This document shows, piece by piece, positions 9,575 to 20,390 of a stretch of 64,000 bases of DNA; within the stretch, counting starts at the first letter, position 1; the number at the start of each line of letters is the position of its first letter. Under the pieces are notes generated by a model. The model was not told where the DNA came from. It was given only the letters and a program-made list of their open reading frames with translations, and ran no database searches. The position numbers and the translations under genes were made by a program. Origin of the DNA: Rhabditophanes sp. KR3021 (lineage: Eukaryota > Nematoda > Chromadorea > Rhabditida > Alloionematidae); contig CAUJLY010000003.1 in assembly GCA_963281155.1 (NCBI GenBank), positions 5,270,001 to 5,334,000 of the forward strand. The letters run 5' to 3'.

Positions 9575-12500
9575 TTATACCCTATTAGGTTGATCATGTG
9601 TCTGTTGTTGCTTTTTATGGTACTGCTCGGCCAAAGCTTCTATCGTTAGACGGATGGGATTAGTTTGATCGACTGAAAGCGTCCGACGTCTCTTATTAAG
9701 CTTTGACGTTGATTCTTCTTCTACTGTTGGATCTTTGACGCTTTTCTTCAAGGAACTGGGTTTTCTATAAACCATTGAATGTGTTCTCCTCAAGCCTTGA
9801 TTTGTTATCGTGAGAATTTGGTTGTTTTTTAACTTTCTAAGATCAATGTCAAGTCTCAAAAATTCAGAATCTTTCGATTCGTCGCAAATTTGAGTACGAC
9901 CAGCGCCGTATAAATTATTCTGAATGATATCATCAACTAGTTCAGGTTTTTTCCTTCCGATTGTAGCTTGAACTCCACTTTCTTTCCACGATTTTGTAGA
10001 TTGCTTCCTTCTACTTTCCTCGAATATTTCATCCTTAGGTTTATATTTATTAGCATACTCATTTGTACGTTTTCTAAAACTGGAAAAAACTTTTGAACTT
10101 AGATTAGACAATTTTCTTCGATAGCTTTTCTGCTTCAAATCTTCCCTATGCCTTTTAAAAGTTTCTAACGTTTCCTGTATCTGCCTGGTCTTTTCTTCTT
10201 CTTCATCTTGTTTTTTAAACATATAATCACGCCTCTTCTTACTAAACGTCAACCAAAATATTTTGCAAAAATAAATTACAACTTCAATAAATGATATCAC
10301 ACTCATACCTAAAAATATTATGGCTGATTAGAAAAAGTACAACTTAAAACAAACCAAGGAACAGTCCCATTGCACCACCAACATTCTATAAATTCAAGTG
10401 AAGTTAGATTAAAATGATAAAATTTACAGTGGTGGCAAAAGTTATGAAACGCTTTTAAGATTACTGTATCTTTAAACATTATTTTTTTAAATTTGGAACT
10501 GAATAAATGTGAGTTAATGCGAATTATAATTTGTCTTATAATAAAAATGTTATTTCGCACTATGTAAAAAGATTAAGAATGAAAGAGTGTTAAAATTACC
10601 GAAATTGTTTCCACAAAGCTCGTTGACTGTATTTGAGAATATTCTGTGTACCCAATCTCACGATAAAAGATGTTTATAGCTGCGACGTTTTTTAAAATGT
10701 GATAATCAGTCCAGGACGGTATTTTTTGCTTCAAATAAGTTAGTGCACCGATACTGAAATCCAGTCCGTAGGAATTAAACGTATTATAAACAAAAGACTC
10801 GCAGTCAGCTTTGCATTCCTGACATCCAGGCAAAATGATATCTGTATCTGCAAGTGAGCGATTGCTGTCCGATCCTTCGGGTAAAAAACAACTATAAACT
10901 TCGTAAGGTAAACAATTTCTAAGGGCGCCATCTAAATTTGGAAACCAGTTAAATGAACATTCAAATAGTTTTTACCGATATTATAGTGCATTGGGGTGCA
11001 TCCACACTTTTCAATAAAATATTTGGCTCTGCAGATGGCTATACAACTTGAGGCAGTATAAGGTATTTGAGTGTCATAATTGGGTGGCCACTGATTAGAA
11101 CAATTTCCCCATGATTGTTCATTTAAAAGCATTCTTTTATCCACACTAATACTGCTATAAATTCGGTTTCTTGGAGAAACAGAAGAACTATCAGCTGAAA
11201 GAAAGGGAATTTTTTTATCCTCATGGATATAATACCTAAATCCGGTTTCAAATTGATTGCTGAAAACCGACTCTTCGGCAGTCTCTTCCCCAAACCCAAT
11301 TTGCTCATTACTGTTATAGTCAGCTATAATTAGCAGTCCATTATTGACTCCACTCTGTTGTTGTTTATTCATCCATTTATGCTTACTTTTACCAAGATTT
11401 AACTGATAACATTTCCCAAGATCTGTCAGCACGGCCACTGTCTCTGAGCTACAACAATCAAATTCACGACCACCAAAAGCACAAATTTTTAACATGTCTT
11501 TACAGTCAAAGCCGGCATCGTAATAAAATGAATGCATTGAAAAATTAGAATTCACATTTATGGTATAATTTATGAGCAGATCATGACTTTCTGCCATGTC
11601 CACCTTGTTTGACATGCTAATAAGATTTGGTAGTTGCAGAAAAGACATGGTCATGTAGTCCAATAGTCGTTTAGGGAAATCACCGGTCTTATTTAATTCT
11701 TTAATGTAGGAATACCTAATTGGATTATAGTTGCAAATAGTAATACAGGGCAACTCTAATCCCTCTGCAGGCAAGATAAAAGAAAGTTGAGAGACAGTTG
11801 GATGTAATTTGTAAATTGAGAATAAAGTTATTATTTGGTAGATAAGCATAACGATGCTGACAACAAAGAAAATTAACCAAAATAGACGATAGATTCCTTT
11901 CCCGCGGAATATTCGTAGAGGCCCGTGCATTGTTGCAATACATGAAATGAATCATTATTATACAAGTACTAGAGATGCAAAGAAGCTATTGCTGTGCGGT
12001 AATTTTTGCTTGTGTAAAAGTTAAATATAATATTTTTTTTAAAGTTAGCACAAAGTTTTATGGTTAAATTGATAAATAAATAGAGTGTAAAATTACCTAT
12101 GAAGAATTTGGTTTCTTTTGAGATCGAGCCAATGCCCTCGGTCTCGGTTAGCCTTTTTAGGCGATCTACCGGTATATCTTCAAACATTTGCGAAGCTTTC
12201 TGAGTGAACCGTCTAGCTTCTTCACCAATTGAAAGTCTTTTGCTGAAATATCAAAATATTAATATAAATAGACACTAAAATGTGTATGTATTGGTAAAAA
12301 TTGTGTGATTCAATATCATAAATGATGCTCGATTAATAATATTCCAATTGCAATCGCCCAAAAAATAATCTTTATCTGTAATGATGTTCTTAAGATTGTG
12401 GAGTTGTAGTAGTACAGGTGTTGTCGTCTTAGTTTTGTTGTACCTACCGATTATTAAAGTTCTTAGTTAATCCATTTGATTTGTGTCTTGTGAAGGAGTT

Positions 12501-12638
12501 AGACTTGATACTATCAGCATCACGGGAAGAAATGGACGGGTTGATTTCATTACTCACTTCTGATCTGTTATCACTTTCATATGGTTGAGCGAGTGTAATT
12601 TCAATCGTAGGAATAAATGAATCAGTACTTGGCATCAT
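9575..12638 (-). CDS. Degenerin/ENaC-family cation channel subunit
   Basis: Six exons are proposed: 12638-12448, 12242-12097, about 11953-10976, 10931-10600, 10385-10355 and 10308-9575, about 803 residues. Family features in order are an N-terminal HG motif (MHGPLRIFRG) and membrane helix 1 (LFWLIFFVVSIVMLIYQIIT) with the following LPCITICNYNP. A cysteine-rich extracellular domain (CIAICRAKYFIEKCGCTP; CQECKADCESFVY) and the pore-side helix 2 with VGGAMGLFLGMSVISFIEVV complete the channel. A long basic cytoplasmic tail of about 230 residues follows. The G-x-S position of the selectivity filter is present (GMS). Nematode members act as mechanosensory, acid- or peptide-gated sodium channels; the stimulus here is unknown. 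The join between exons 2 and 3 has no usable AG in frame (see findings), so the N-terminal 110 residues are less certain. Confidence 0.85.
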
Positions 12639-13624
12639 AAAACTTTGCGAAGTTTTTCCAAAGAAGTGAGAGATTACCCAAATAGAGCCGAATGTAATGT
12701 GAAAGCTTATCAGTTTTGGTCATAAATAAGTATAGACAAATAAATAACTGTACATCATTTTGGTATGTTTTTTTATTGAGAAGGTACGAAAAAGGAATAT
12801 TTGCGTTTCGAAAATAAAGAACAAAAGACGTTAGTGGAGCGGAGTTATGGAATGTTGACATTTTGTTAATTGATACAGCGAATATCCGAGTTTATTTTAG
12901 GCTTGTATCCTGGTTTGGTGAAAGTTAATTGTTAATAAAATTGTAAATATTTTTTTTGATTGGGGTTCTTTTGTAGATATTTACAATTTTTAAGATCGTA
13001 AAAGGTATTTTGTATACAGGTGTAAAGATTATAGTTATTTTTTGGTTACACATACATTTTTATTCGAATAAAATGAAAGCAGGCTTTTAACGCAAACAAA
13101 TCAAATATAATAATATGATTAGGTTTAAAAAATATATATTCCTCAATATTTTAATTAGTTTGATTCCAAAAGATCGAACTTTTGTGTTATCAGAAATGAA
13201 CTTATCAATGAGTGGTTAATGAATTCTTGAATTTTGTGACTAATTAAGAACATTAATATTTGATGGATGGCATTTAAGAGTGCTATCAATGTGTGGGAGA
13301 AATTTTTAATAATGCGATTATGAATCACAGACACAATGGGTATTGTTTAGTCAAATTATATACCTTTCTTTGTGTATTTAAATTTGATTAATTCATTATA
13401 GTAATTTATATGGAAAGTGAGGTCGCTTATAAATACGACATATTTTATGATTTTGAAAATTTATTATAATGAGTTGGATAAAGTTGATAAATATTTAACT
13501 TATTTTTTTATTATAATGTATAACTCGTGTTCAGAATAATAAAAAGATAAAATCAATTGCTTTTATTGTACATATTCTAAATAAGGAAAAATGTTCTAAT
13601 TAAAAGTTTCCCTTTCTAAGTGGC
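12639..13624. other. Intergenic
   Basis: About 985 bp, very AT-rich, between the 5' end of the channel gene and the 3' end of the FOXRED1 gene, both on the minus strand. A minus-strand ORF at 12622-12861 overlaps the channel start and has no supporting features. I see no RNA gene or repeat. Confidence 0.45.
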
Positions 13625-15256
13625 TTAAAACTTTAAGGGCTCTTTAATCGGCTGATTTTGCATAATTCTCCTCATATCGTATTTTCGCAAGTTGATAGAA
13701 GTATATGCTCCATCAAATACACGCTCTGCAAACGCTCTGGCGGCACTTAACTTAAATTGAATTCCATACCGGCCATATCCACACATTGTGAACAAGTTTT
13801 TGTAGAGTAAATGTTCTCCGATAATGGGTGCATCGTCGAATGTGTTCACATCTTCATACCGTGCCCAGGCGTTTATAACTTTAGAGGATTCAAAAGAAGG
13901 AATTCTTTTTACCAGGGTAGGCAGGATGTTATTATAATAATAATCGTAATCTATATCTAAGTTGGAATGATCTATCAGGTGATCTTCTTCTGGGGTCAAA
14001 GTCTTTTCCACAATAAATTTATAACCCACATCTTGTGGTCTGCAATAAATGCCAGAAGGATCCACTAAAGCCGGGAAATCTGCGGCTGGAACATCAGGTG
14101 CATGAATGACAAAGGTCATCTTCTTTTTTGCTTTTACGGGAATTGGAATTGCCATCAGCCCTTCGCCCTTTCCGATTCCAGCCATTTCAGCAACTTTCCC
14201 AGCCCATGGCCCAGCACAGTTTACTATTAGATGAGTTCTTACGGGCCTAGGAGAAGCTCCTGTCTTCTTACACTTTACAATGACTCCCTTCAGTTTTCTT
14301 CTCTCGAGCATATTTTGGTCAGTCTTTTCATTTTCAAAAATAGCATCACTAGAGTTACCATCTTTTTCAAAAAAGAAATCTTCTACCTCTCCTTTAAAGT
14401 ATTGAACGCCAAGGGAGATGTTCTTCTCTCTTATTGCCGATAACAATTGCCATGTATCAATTGCTCCCTCATTTTCAAGGCCGTAACTTCCTGCTACCAC
14501 ATCATCAAAGTTGATATAAGGAAAATTGAGTTCAAGCTCAGTCTTGCCGTAGAAAGCAACCTTAGCTTGGTGATTTATTTGAAGCTTCCACGTTTCTTTT
14601 AATTTAGCAGCCTCTTCTTCAGATCTAGCCAAATGAAGGTGGCCCATCGGCAAGAAATTAATATCTGGTGGTGGAGAATCCAAGACTTGCAAATGTTCCC
14701 CAGCATGCCTTAAAAATTCTGCCGTAAATAATGACATTTCAATCATTTCTGGATGCCCGAATTGCTGTGTGATTGTACCAGGATCTAACATTGTACTTGA
14801 TTGAGCAAACTAAATTAATAAGTAAATAATTGAAAAAATAAAGGTTCTTACACTGTCTGGATCCTCAACAACGACAACCTTGAAATCCTCATCTCTAAAT
14901 CTCTGCTTGATCCAGTAAGCCGTTGAACTTCCTGTTAAGCCACCTCCGATGATTAAAACTTCGGCCCGATGTGGCAGTAATTCATGATCAAAGACAGCTC
15001 TCTTGGCATGAGCAATAGGGTTTAGACGTTTCCAGGCATCTTTCTTTCCATCTTGGAATCTTCTTTTCCAGCGTCTGAAGTCGTAAGTTAGCCCATGCCA
15101 TGTTCTATTCATCACATCCTCCCCAGGCTCGTAATGTCTTTCGTTTTCATAATTTTGCCAGGCTGAAATTGGAGTTGTCCGAAGAGAACGAGACACGGAT
15201 AATATAGGTACCTTCAATAATCTAGAACCCATTTTAATTGCACGTACTTCTTCCAA
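13625..15256 (-). CDS. FOXRED1-like mitochondrial FAD-dependent oxidoreductase
   Basis: Two exons, 15256-14852 and 14809-13625, with a 42 bp intron. The start may be 15256 or the ATG at 15232, which gives an arginine/serine-rich presequence (MGSRLLKVPILSVSRSLRTT) fitting mitochondrial import; length is then 521 residues. The dinucleotide-binding fold is intact: AEVLIIGGGLTGSSTAYWI, with the following acidic end VVVVEDPDS. After the intron come TITQQFGHPEMIEMS, the second FAD contact region LIVNCAGPWAGKVAEMAG, and the C-terminal ARYEDVNTFDDAPIIGE and MCGYGRYGIQ. FOXRED1 belongs to the DAO family and acts as an assembly factor of respiratory complex I. Its enzymatic substrate is not established. 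No missing domain is seen. Confidence 0.88.
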
Positions 15257-15600
15257 TGTTTCCCTTAAAATAGTGTACTTCGGATTTTAAATAGGAATCG
15301 AGAAGATCTTGGAGCAAGGTATTCATAAGTCAACTTCAAATGTTTTTGATATGCAAAGAGATATTGGAACAACGATAATTCAGAGTAATTTTAAAAGATG
15401 GAACTTGACTAACATATAGAAAGTCACATCTCAAAAATGTAAAAGAATTGCTTGATGTAGGCAAAATTAAATTCAAAATGTGATTGAGCTTAAGATTAAT
15501 TTATTTATGAATAATGATCTTATTGAAGGATAATAAGGAAACAGACATGCAATTTTACATTATTAATTAACATTTGGGAATTTGATTGCTAATTTTAGTT
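15257..15600. other. Gene-free stretch 5' of the MSP fragment
   Basis: About 345 bp of AT-rich sequence. I searched it by eye on the plus strand for the missing N-terminal exon of the major sperm protein and found none. It ends in an acceptor-like ATTTTAG directly before the MSP homology. Confidence 0.45.
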
Positions 15601-15910
15601 GTCACAACACACCTACCACGTCAAGATCACCAATGCAGGTGGAAGAAGAATCTGATGGGCCATCAAGACCACCAACATGAAGAGACTCGCCGTCGACCCA
15701 CCATGCGGAGTTCTTAACCCAAAGGAAAGTTGCCTGATGGCCGTCTCCTGCGACACCTTCGTCTACGGACAAGAAGACACCAACAACGACCGCATCACCA
15801 TCGAATGGACCAACACCCCAGATGGTGCCACCAAGACCTTCAGACGTGAATGGTTCCAAGGAGACGGCATGGTCCGTAGAAAGAACCTCCCAATTGAATA
15901 CAACCTATAA
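15601..15910 (+). pseudogene. Major sperm protein (MSP), truncated and interrupted by a stop
   Basis: The frame from 15601 reads HTYHVKITNAGGRRI, then TGA, then [20 protein letters not shown] and onward to the family C terminus [13 protein letters not shown] with stop at 15908-15910. MSP is the cytoskeletal protein that powers nematode sperm crawling and is also an oocyte signal; it is normally about 126 residues. Here the first 25-30 residues are absent and one glycine codon is TGA, a single-base change from GGA. Everything after the stop is intact and closely matches the family, so decay is recent. Third codon positions are strongly C-rich, unlike all neighbours and typical of highly expressed MSP genes. 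An ATG after the stop (15677) could give only 77 residues. It could also be a partial exon whose first exon lies elsewhere. Confidence 0.85.
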
Positions 15911-16554
15911 ATATTTCTATTGCTATTGTGACTATTATAGTGTTCTGGAATAAAAATTTGTGTTTATTCTATGTTCAATCTTTTACTCATTAAATTGTTT
16001 TAAACAGAACACATACATTTTTGTTGTTCTTAAAAATATGAATATTAATAACATTGACACATCATACAATAAATCTTTTCCCATTTATTCCAATACATTT
16101 TCTATGAAGAAAGCATTCAAACACAAACATAAAGTATTGTATATCAAAAGTATCCTCTCTGCCTCATGAGATTGATCAATTCAAGTCAGAACAATCTATA
16201 TTACAAATTTTTATTATTTTGAACTAATAAAACAAAAAAGGTTTTAAATAGATGATGAAGTTCTATTAAATACTATTGGAATTGGATTTTTGTGGTTGCT
16301 TATTACGTACATTAAGTAGACAAACCAAAATGTCAGTGGACGATATCACCTTTTAATGACTATTATTCCTCTGCTGCCATCAAATGATTGCCTGTTTGAT
16401 AATTTTAAATACTTATGACAAGAAATGTGCTCGTACAATAACTAGGTCATCAATTCAATACCCGATCAACAGCCGAATATGCAATTCTTTAAAGCTGTTG
16501 CGAGATCGATTATACAGTCCATTAGATAACTTTCTCATTTACTCATCTCCCTAA
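15911..16554. other. Intergenic
   Basis: About 640 bp between the MSP fragment and the F-box gene. AT-rich, with an AATAAA at about 15950 that could be the old MSP polyadenylation signal. No gene or repeat is supported. Confidence 0.45.
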
Positions 16555-17544
16555 ATGCCATCAACTGAAAATGAGCAAGTACCGGTCGAATTATTATGTG
16601 GTATTTTCAAATACATTGATTCTAGTGATATCAACAATGTCGCCAAGACTTGCAAACATTTTACACATGCCCTAAAACTTGGCTCTAAGAATTTGCCATT
16701 AAGCAGAGTGTCGGCTGTTTATATTTTTCCTGGACGGCCGATTGGTTTTATACCTGAACATCCTCTAAAAAATAAATTTTCACTATCTTATTGGATGACT
16801 AGTCGCTATGTAAGATCAAGAAGCTTCTATACTTTTTTATTAATTTTCCAGACATTTACAAAAAATAATCAAATTGAATTTCTTAAGAAAACCACCTTGG
16901 TTAACGATAAGAAATTAGTTATTGGAAATATTACAGATCCAAACATGATAGATGCCATTAAAAGTTATATCTTACAAAATAAAGACATACGGATTTCATT
17001 TTTTTGCAGCATCAACTTTGATTATTTCTTCGACGTCTGTTCAAGTCAATATCGGATATCTTCCTTGTCGTTTCAATATGACATCACACGGGACATTCAA
17101 ATAGTTATTAATATGTTAACAGACATTAGAATTAAAGACGTATTGATATTCGTTGGAATTCGAAATAGCAGTTTTATTTCTATCGAAGAGAACATACAAC
17201 AAAATGAAATATTAGAAGAAATGAAAAGACAATTAGACTCAATAATCGACGTACAAATTCAAATCGAGCCTAAAATTGCAGCTTCAATTTCATTGTCTAA
17301 TATTCTCATACCTAAATTGCATCAAGATTATCATATTCATCGTCTTCCATGGGAGAATCTTTCATTTAGAGTTATTTTAATGTGTGATTTTGTTGCTATA
17401 TATTGTGCCTCATCTTGTATTTTCAGTGCAGAACCTCAACGTCTATTCGTGGCGGCTTTAAACTTAATTTTTGTAATTTTATCAATTCCGTGTCTTCTCC
17501 CTCTCTGCTTTTTCCGATTAGAAAATATGTCCATTACATTTTAA
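16555..17544 (+). CDS. F-box protein of a nematode-expanded type
   Basis: An F-box lies at residues about 9-42 (VPVELLCGIFKYI with NNVAKTCKHFTHAL), the Skp1-binding part of an SCF ubiquitin ligase. The rest (about 250 residues) has no named domain but shows regular strand/helix alternation, as in the substrate-binding halves of fast-evolving nematode F-box proteins. Two points make the model uncertain. At 16810-16851 there is a 42 bp segment with perfect GTAAGA and TTTCCAG ends that has no stop and is a multiple of three, so it is probably an intron rather than coding. At 17384-17426 a second intron-like segment (GTGTGA to TTTTCAG) would, if removed, change the C terminus from a hydrophobic end to a different 64-residue tail ending at 17618. 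The true C terminus is therefore open. Confidence 0.62.
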   Translation: MPSTENEQVPVELLCGIFKYIDSSDINNVAKTCKHFTHALKLGSKNLPLSRVSAVYIFPGRPIGFIPEHPLKNKFSLSYWMTSRYVRSRSFYTFLLIFQTFTKNNQIEFLKKTTLVNDKKLVIGNITDPNMIDAIKSYILQNKDIRISFFCSINFDYFFDVCSSQYRISSLSFQYDITRDIQIVINMLTDIRIKDVLIFVGIRNSSFISIEENIQQNEILEEMKRQLDSIIDVQIQIEPKIAASISLSNILIPKLHQDYHIHRLPWENLSFRVILMCDFVAIYCASSCIFSAEPQRLFVAALNLIFVILSIPCLLPLCFFRLENMSITF

Positions 17545-17709
17545 TTTACTTAATGAATAAATGTACGTCTGTATGTTATTATATTTTGATTTACTCACAA
17601 TATGTTATTACACTTTAAATTACCTTAAACAATAGTAATAGAAACAAATGAATCACATTTATTACATTTAATTTTCAATTATGCATATTTAAATAAATAA
17701 AATCCAAGA

Positions 17710-18699
17710 TTATTCCTGTTTTTTGTTGACATTTAATTTAAGAGACAAAGAATTTAGTAGAGCACATTGAAAGTTGTCAGTCATTAATTCTTTTGCTACA
17801 TTGAGAATCTCATAATTCGAGTCGCTTTGTCCATACTTCTCAAGTTCTTTTTGGCAGGTAGTCTTGAAGATGATGTCTTTTTGATTTTCGATCAAAATAT
17901 CAGAGATGCTGATTAGTTTCTTGATGTTGTTAATGTTCTTCTTCTGAATAGTTGAACTTGGCAGGATTTCCCACTTTGATTTCTCCCTGTTGGTACAATG
18001 CATCAACATCGTTGTTTCATCATTAGTTAGGGGATATTCGACGTGCAAAGTACTAACAATGTGACTCAATATAGTAGTTCTTAGAGAACAACTTTCACCT
18101 TTCGTCATGACTCCTAGATTAGATGTAATTTGACGTCTTTCAAATGCAGAAAAATCTATTCCACTAGTATCAAAAGTATCTCTTCCGTAGTCTCGAGATC
18201 TATAACACCCAAGTGACAACGACCCTTTTACACTCGAAACAGGATCGAAAACGACCGCAATTGATCTCGGATTCATAGCTTCGAAAGTTTTTTGCGTCTT
18301 AAGGTCAATTCTAGACAAGACACAGCCAATCCCAACATGCGAATGATACCACCCTACAATTTCCTCCGGCCTCCCCGATTTCTTCAACAATTCAACCATC
18401 TTCACCTGATAAAGTGGATCTATACATTCGACAGTAGCAGTACTTGACTTCTGAGGCATTGCAAAAACATCTACCACTTTGATGGTGTAGTCATCCACAA
18501 ACTCACCAAGCAACAACCCCATCACTTCCATCGGAATCAGATCATTGGCATACTTGACCATCTTCATAGTGGCTAAAGGAGAAATGTATACTATTTCAGA
18601 GGCATCTGGATAAAATTGTTTGTCCAGAGGTAATTTGGGTTCATTCACATCATTTAATTGGCGTTGTTCAAGAAATAACTTAAGAAAGTCAACAGCCAT
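17710..18699 (-). CDS. RPN11/PSMD14-like JAMM deubiquitinase, diverged paralogue
   Basis: I start at 18699 because a TTTTTTAG acceptor motif lies 13 bp upstream; an in-frame ATG at 18768 also exists. Length is 329 residues. The MPN domain follows RPN11 closely at first: PMEVMGLLLGEFVDDYTIKV and VDVFAMPQ. All metal-site residues of the JAMM motif are present: the upstream Glu in PMEVMG and H-S-H-x(7)-S-x-x-D in WYHSHVGIGCVLSRID. But invariant neighbours differ (HSHP to HSHV, CWL to CVL). The C-terminal half, which anchors RPN11 in the proteasome lid, is weakly conserved apart from TSNLG. RPN11 removes ubiquitin chains from substrates at the 26S proteasome. This intronless, diverged copy is more likely a specialised paralogue than the main gene. 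It follows the SWEET gene by 138 bp. Confidence 0.8.
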   Translation of the reverse strand: MAVDFLKLFLEQRQLNDVNEPKLPLDKQFYPDASEIVYISPLATMKMVKYANDLIPMEVMGLLLGEFVDDYTIKVVDVFAMPQKSSTATVECIDPLYQVKMVELLKKSGRPEEIVGWYHSHVGIGCVLSRIDLKTQKTFEAMNPRSIAVVFDPVSSVKGSLSLGCYRSRDYGRDTFDTSGIDFSAFERRQITSNLGVMTKGESCSLRTTILSHIVSTLHVEYPLTNDETTMLMHCTNREKSKWEILPSSTIQKKNINNIKKLISISDILIENQKDIIFKTTCQKELEKYGQSDSNYEILNVAKELMTDNFQCALLNSLSLKLNVNKKQE

Positions 18700-18837
18700 T
18701 TTGACAATCTTACTAAAAAAGACACGTCTTTCTAATAGAATTTTATTGAGAAATTTAAATAAATACAAATCGACACATATTCACCATTTAATTTACAACA
18801 CACAGAAAAGTAAAGAAATTACTTAATATGCAAAATA

Positions 18838-19670
18838 TTAAATATTACTTTCTAAGGCCATTAGCTTTTCCTCCTCAATAGTTAAGGGTTTATACTTTCG
18901 GGACAAGGCATTGCTGGGATAAATAAAGAACAACGAAATTTGAATTGAACAGATGATGGTTGATATACCATTAGGTAGCTGTAAGAAGAAATCATCTATC
19001 AGCAAACCGTACAGAAACCACTGGATTGAGACTAGCATACTGGCTATGATGATTGGCAAGGGTAACGATTCAGTTGACTTTGATCTGATCACGACTCCAA
19101 GATCTGCTAAAGGAGTACTATTTGTTAAGACATTAAGAAATACACATGCTGTCCCAAGCATTTCAATTTTTTCCGTTAAATCTTCTCCATCGTCAAAAGT
19201 AAAATAGAAGGTTGCGATGATAATTACTACTCCAATTATTAAAAGCCGGTTCAAAAAGTGTGGGTTTCTCGTCTTCCTATGGTAATACCAAATATATACA
19301 CCTTCCATCGTTGCTCCGATAAGATTTACCATTATGACAGCGTCATCCTGCGATGAAAGTATTGAATTGTTAAACATATACAGACATAGAACACCCATCT
19401 ATGCACATCAAAACAGTAAAACTTACATCTCTCAGCCAACCATATCTCAGCCACAACACGCAACTCAAAAAAGTAATCAAAAAGGGAGCTCCATTAACTC
19501 CATCAGCACTTCCTCTCTTCTTAATTTTTAAACATAACTGAGCCCCGCAAAAAAATAACCCGATTGTGGAAGCTATAGCTGTAATTGATAACACCCACAA
19601 AATATTGTCATGGTTGAAAATTTCAAACTAAAGAAAGTAAAAATTATCCCATGTATTTCCCACTTACCAT
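18838..19670 (-). CDS. SWEET-family sugar transporter
   Basis: Three exons: ATG alone at 19670-19668, then 19627-19427 and 19347-18838, total 237 residues; introns are 40 and 79 bp. Two MtN3/saliva repeats joined by a linker helix give seven membrane segments. Repeat 1 includes GLFFCGAQLCLKI, the proline-rich core GVNGAPFLITFLSC, and LWLRYGWL. Repeat 2 includes CVFLNVLTNSTPLADLGVVI, RSKSTESLPLPI, and QWFLYGLLIDDFFLQLPNGI. SWEETs move mono- or disaccharides down their gradient across the plasma or endomembrane. Exon 1 consists only of the start codon, a pattern also seen at 42554 and 57002. The RPN11-like gene follows closely on the same strand, so the two may form an operon. Confidence 0.9.
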
Positions 19671-19903
19671 CCCATTTAACTAAAAACAATATTTCAATAC
19701 TCAAAATAAAGGTAAAAACATCAAGTATGAGAGCCTCAAAATTATATGTAGGGGTGGAGCAGTTCTGTTTGTTGGAAGGTCAATGCTCCCGTATCGAAAG
19801 CAATCACACAAAGATTGGAAGGATGACATAAAAAGAGTCCCAAACGAAAGTGTACTTTGCATCTTATTTAAATCATTTTAACAACTAAATTATTTATTAC
19901 AAT

Positions 19904-20254
19904 ATGGCTACAGAAATCGCGGAAGCTCCAGTTGTGGATTGCGGAGCTGATATCAAAACAGAGGTGGAGGAAAAAGCTAACGTTTCAGAAGAAAAAGCCG
20001 AAGTCATAGCAGAAAAGACAACTCCTGAAAAGGCAGTGGTCGAAGAAACAGCCGAACCAAAGACAAAATACGATGCTCTGAAACTTCTGCTAGCAGAAAT
20101 GGCAGGTGACGTCAAACCTTCATACTGCAATAACAAAGCCACCACCGAAAGATTCAAGCGGAATATCGCGCATGCTCGCATCCTCATTCGGGAATGTTCT
20201 CTCGAAATAGAACACAACAACAAGAAAACTAATCCTCTTGATACTTTTAAATAA
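19904..20254 (+). CDS. CDK2-associated protein (DOC-1/CDK2AP family)
   Basis: Single exon, 116 residues. The first 55 residues are Ala/Glu/Val-rich and low-complexity. Residues about 55-108 are the conserved CDK2AP helical domain: KYDALKLLLAEMAGDVKPSY, then ERFKRNIAHARILIRECSLE. Family members are subunits of the NuRD chromatin-remodelling complex and were first described as CDK2 partners. The length and domain position match the family, so this looks complete. Its promoter must lie in the 230 bp it shares, head to head, with the SWEET gene. Confidence 0.85.
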   Translation: MATEIAEAPVVDCGADIKTEVEEKANVSEEKAEVIAEKTTPEKAVVEETAEPKTKYDALKLLLAEMAGDVKPSYCNNKATTERFKRNIAHARILIRECSLEIEHNNKKTNPLDTFK

Positions 20255-20390
20255 ATACAAAATCTTGGTCTCTCTTTTATAATGTAAATAAAATATTATA
20301 ATCCCTTTTGTTTAAAAAAATAAATAAAATTAGATCATTATAAAGTTTTTGACGGCCAATATAATTTGATTACTTGATGGTTGGTGTTCC

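Noticed and set aside
10318..10560. Minus-strand ORF inside the channel gene
   Set aside because: It spans a 214 bp intron and a 31 bp exon in mixed frames; the spliced model explains the sequence better.
12622..12861. Minus-strand ORF upstream of the channel
   Set aside because: No signal peptide, domain or splice logic; overlaps the real first exon.
15602..15859. Minus-strand ORF opposite the MSP fragment
   Set aside because: Shadow produced by the C-rich third positions of MSP.
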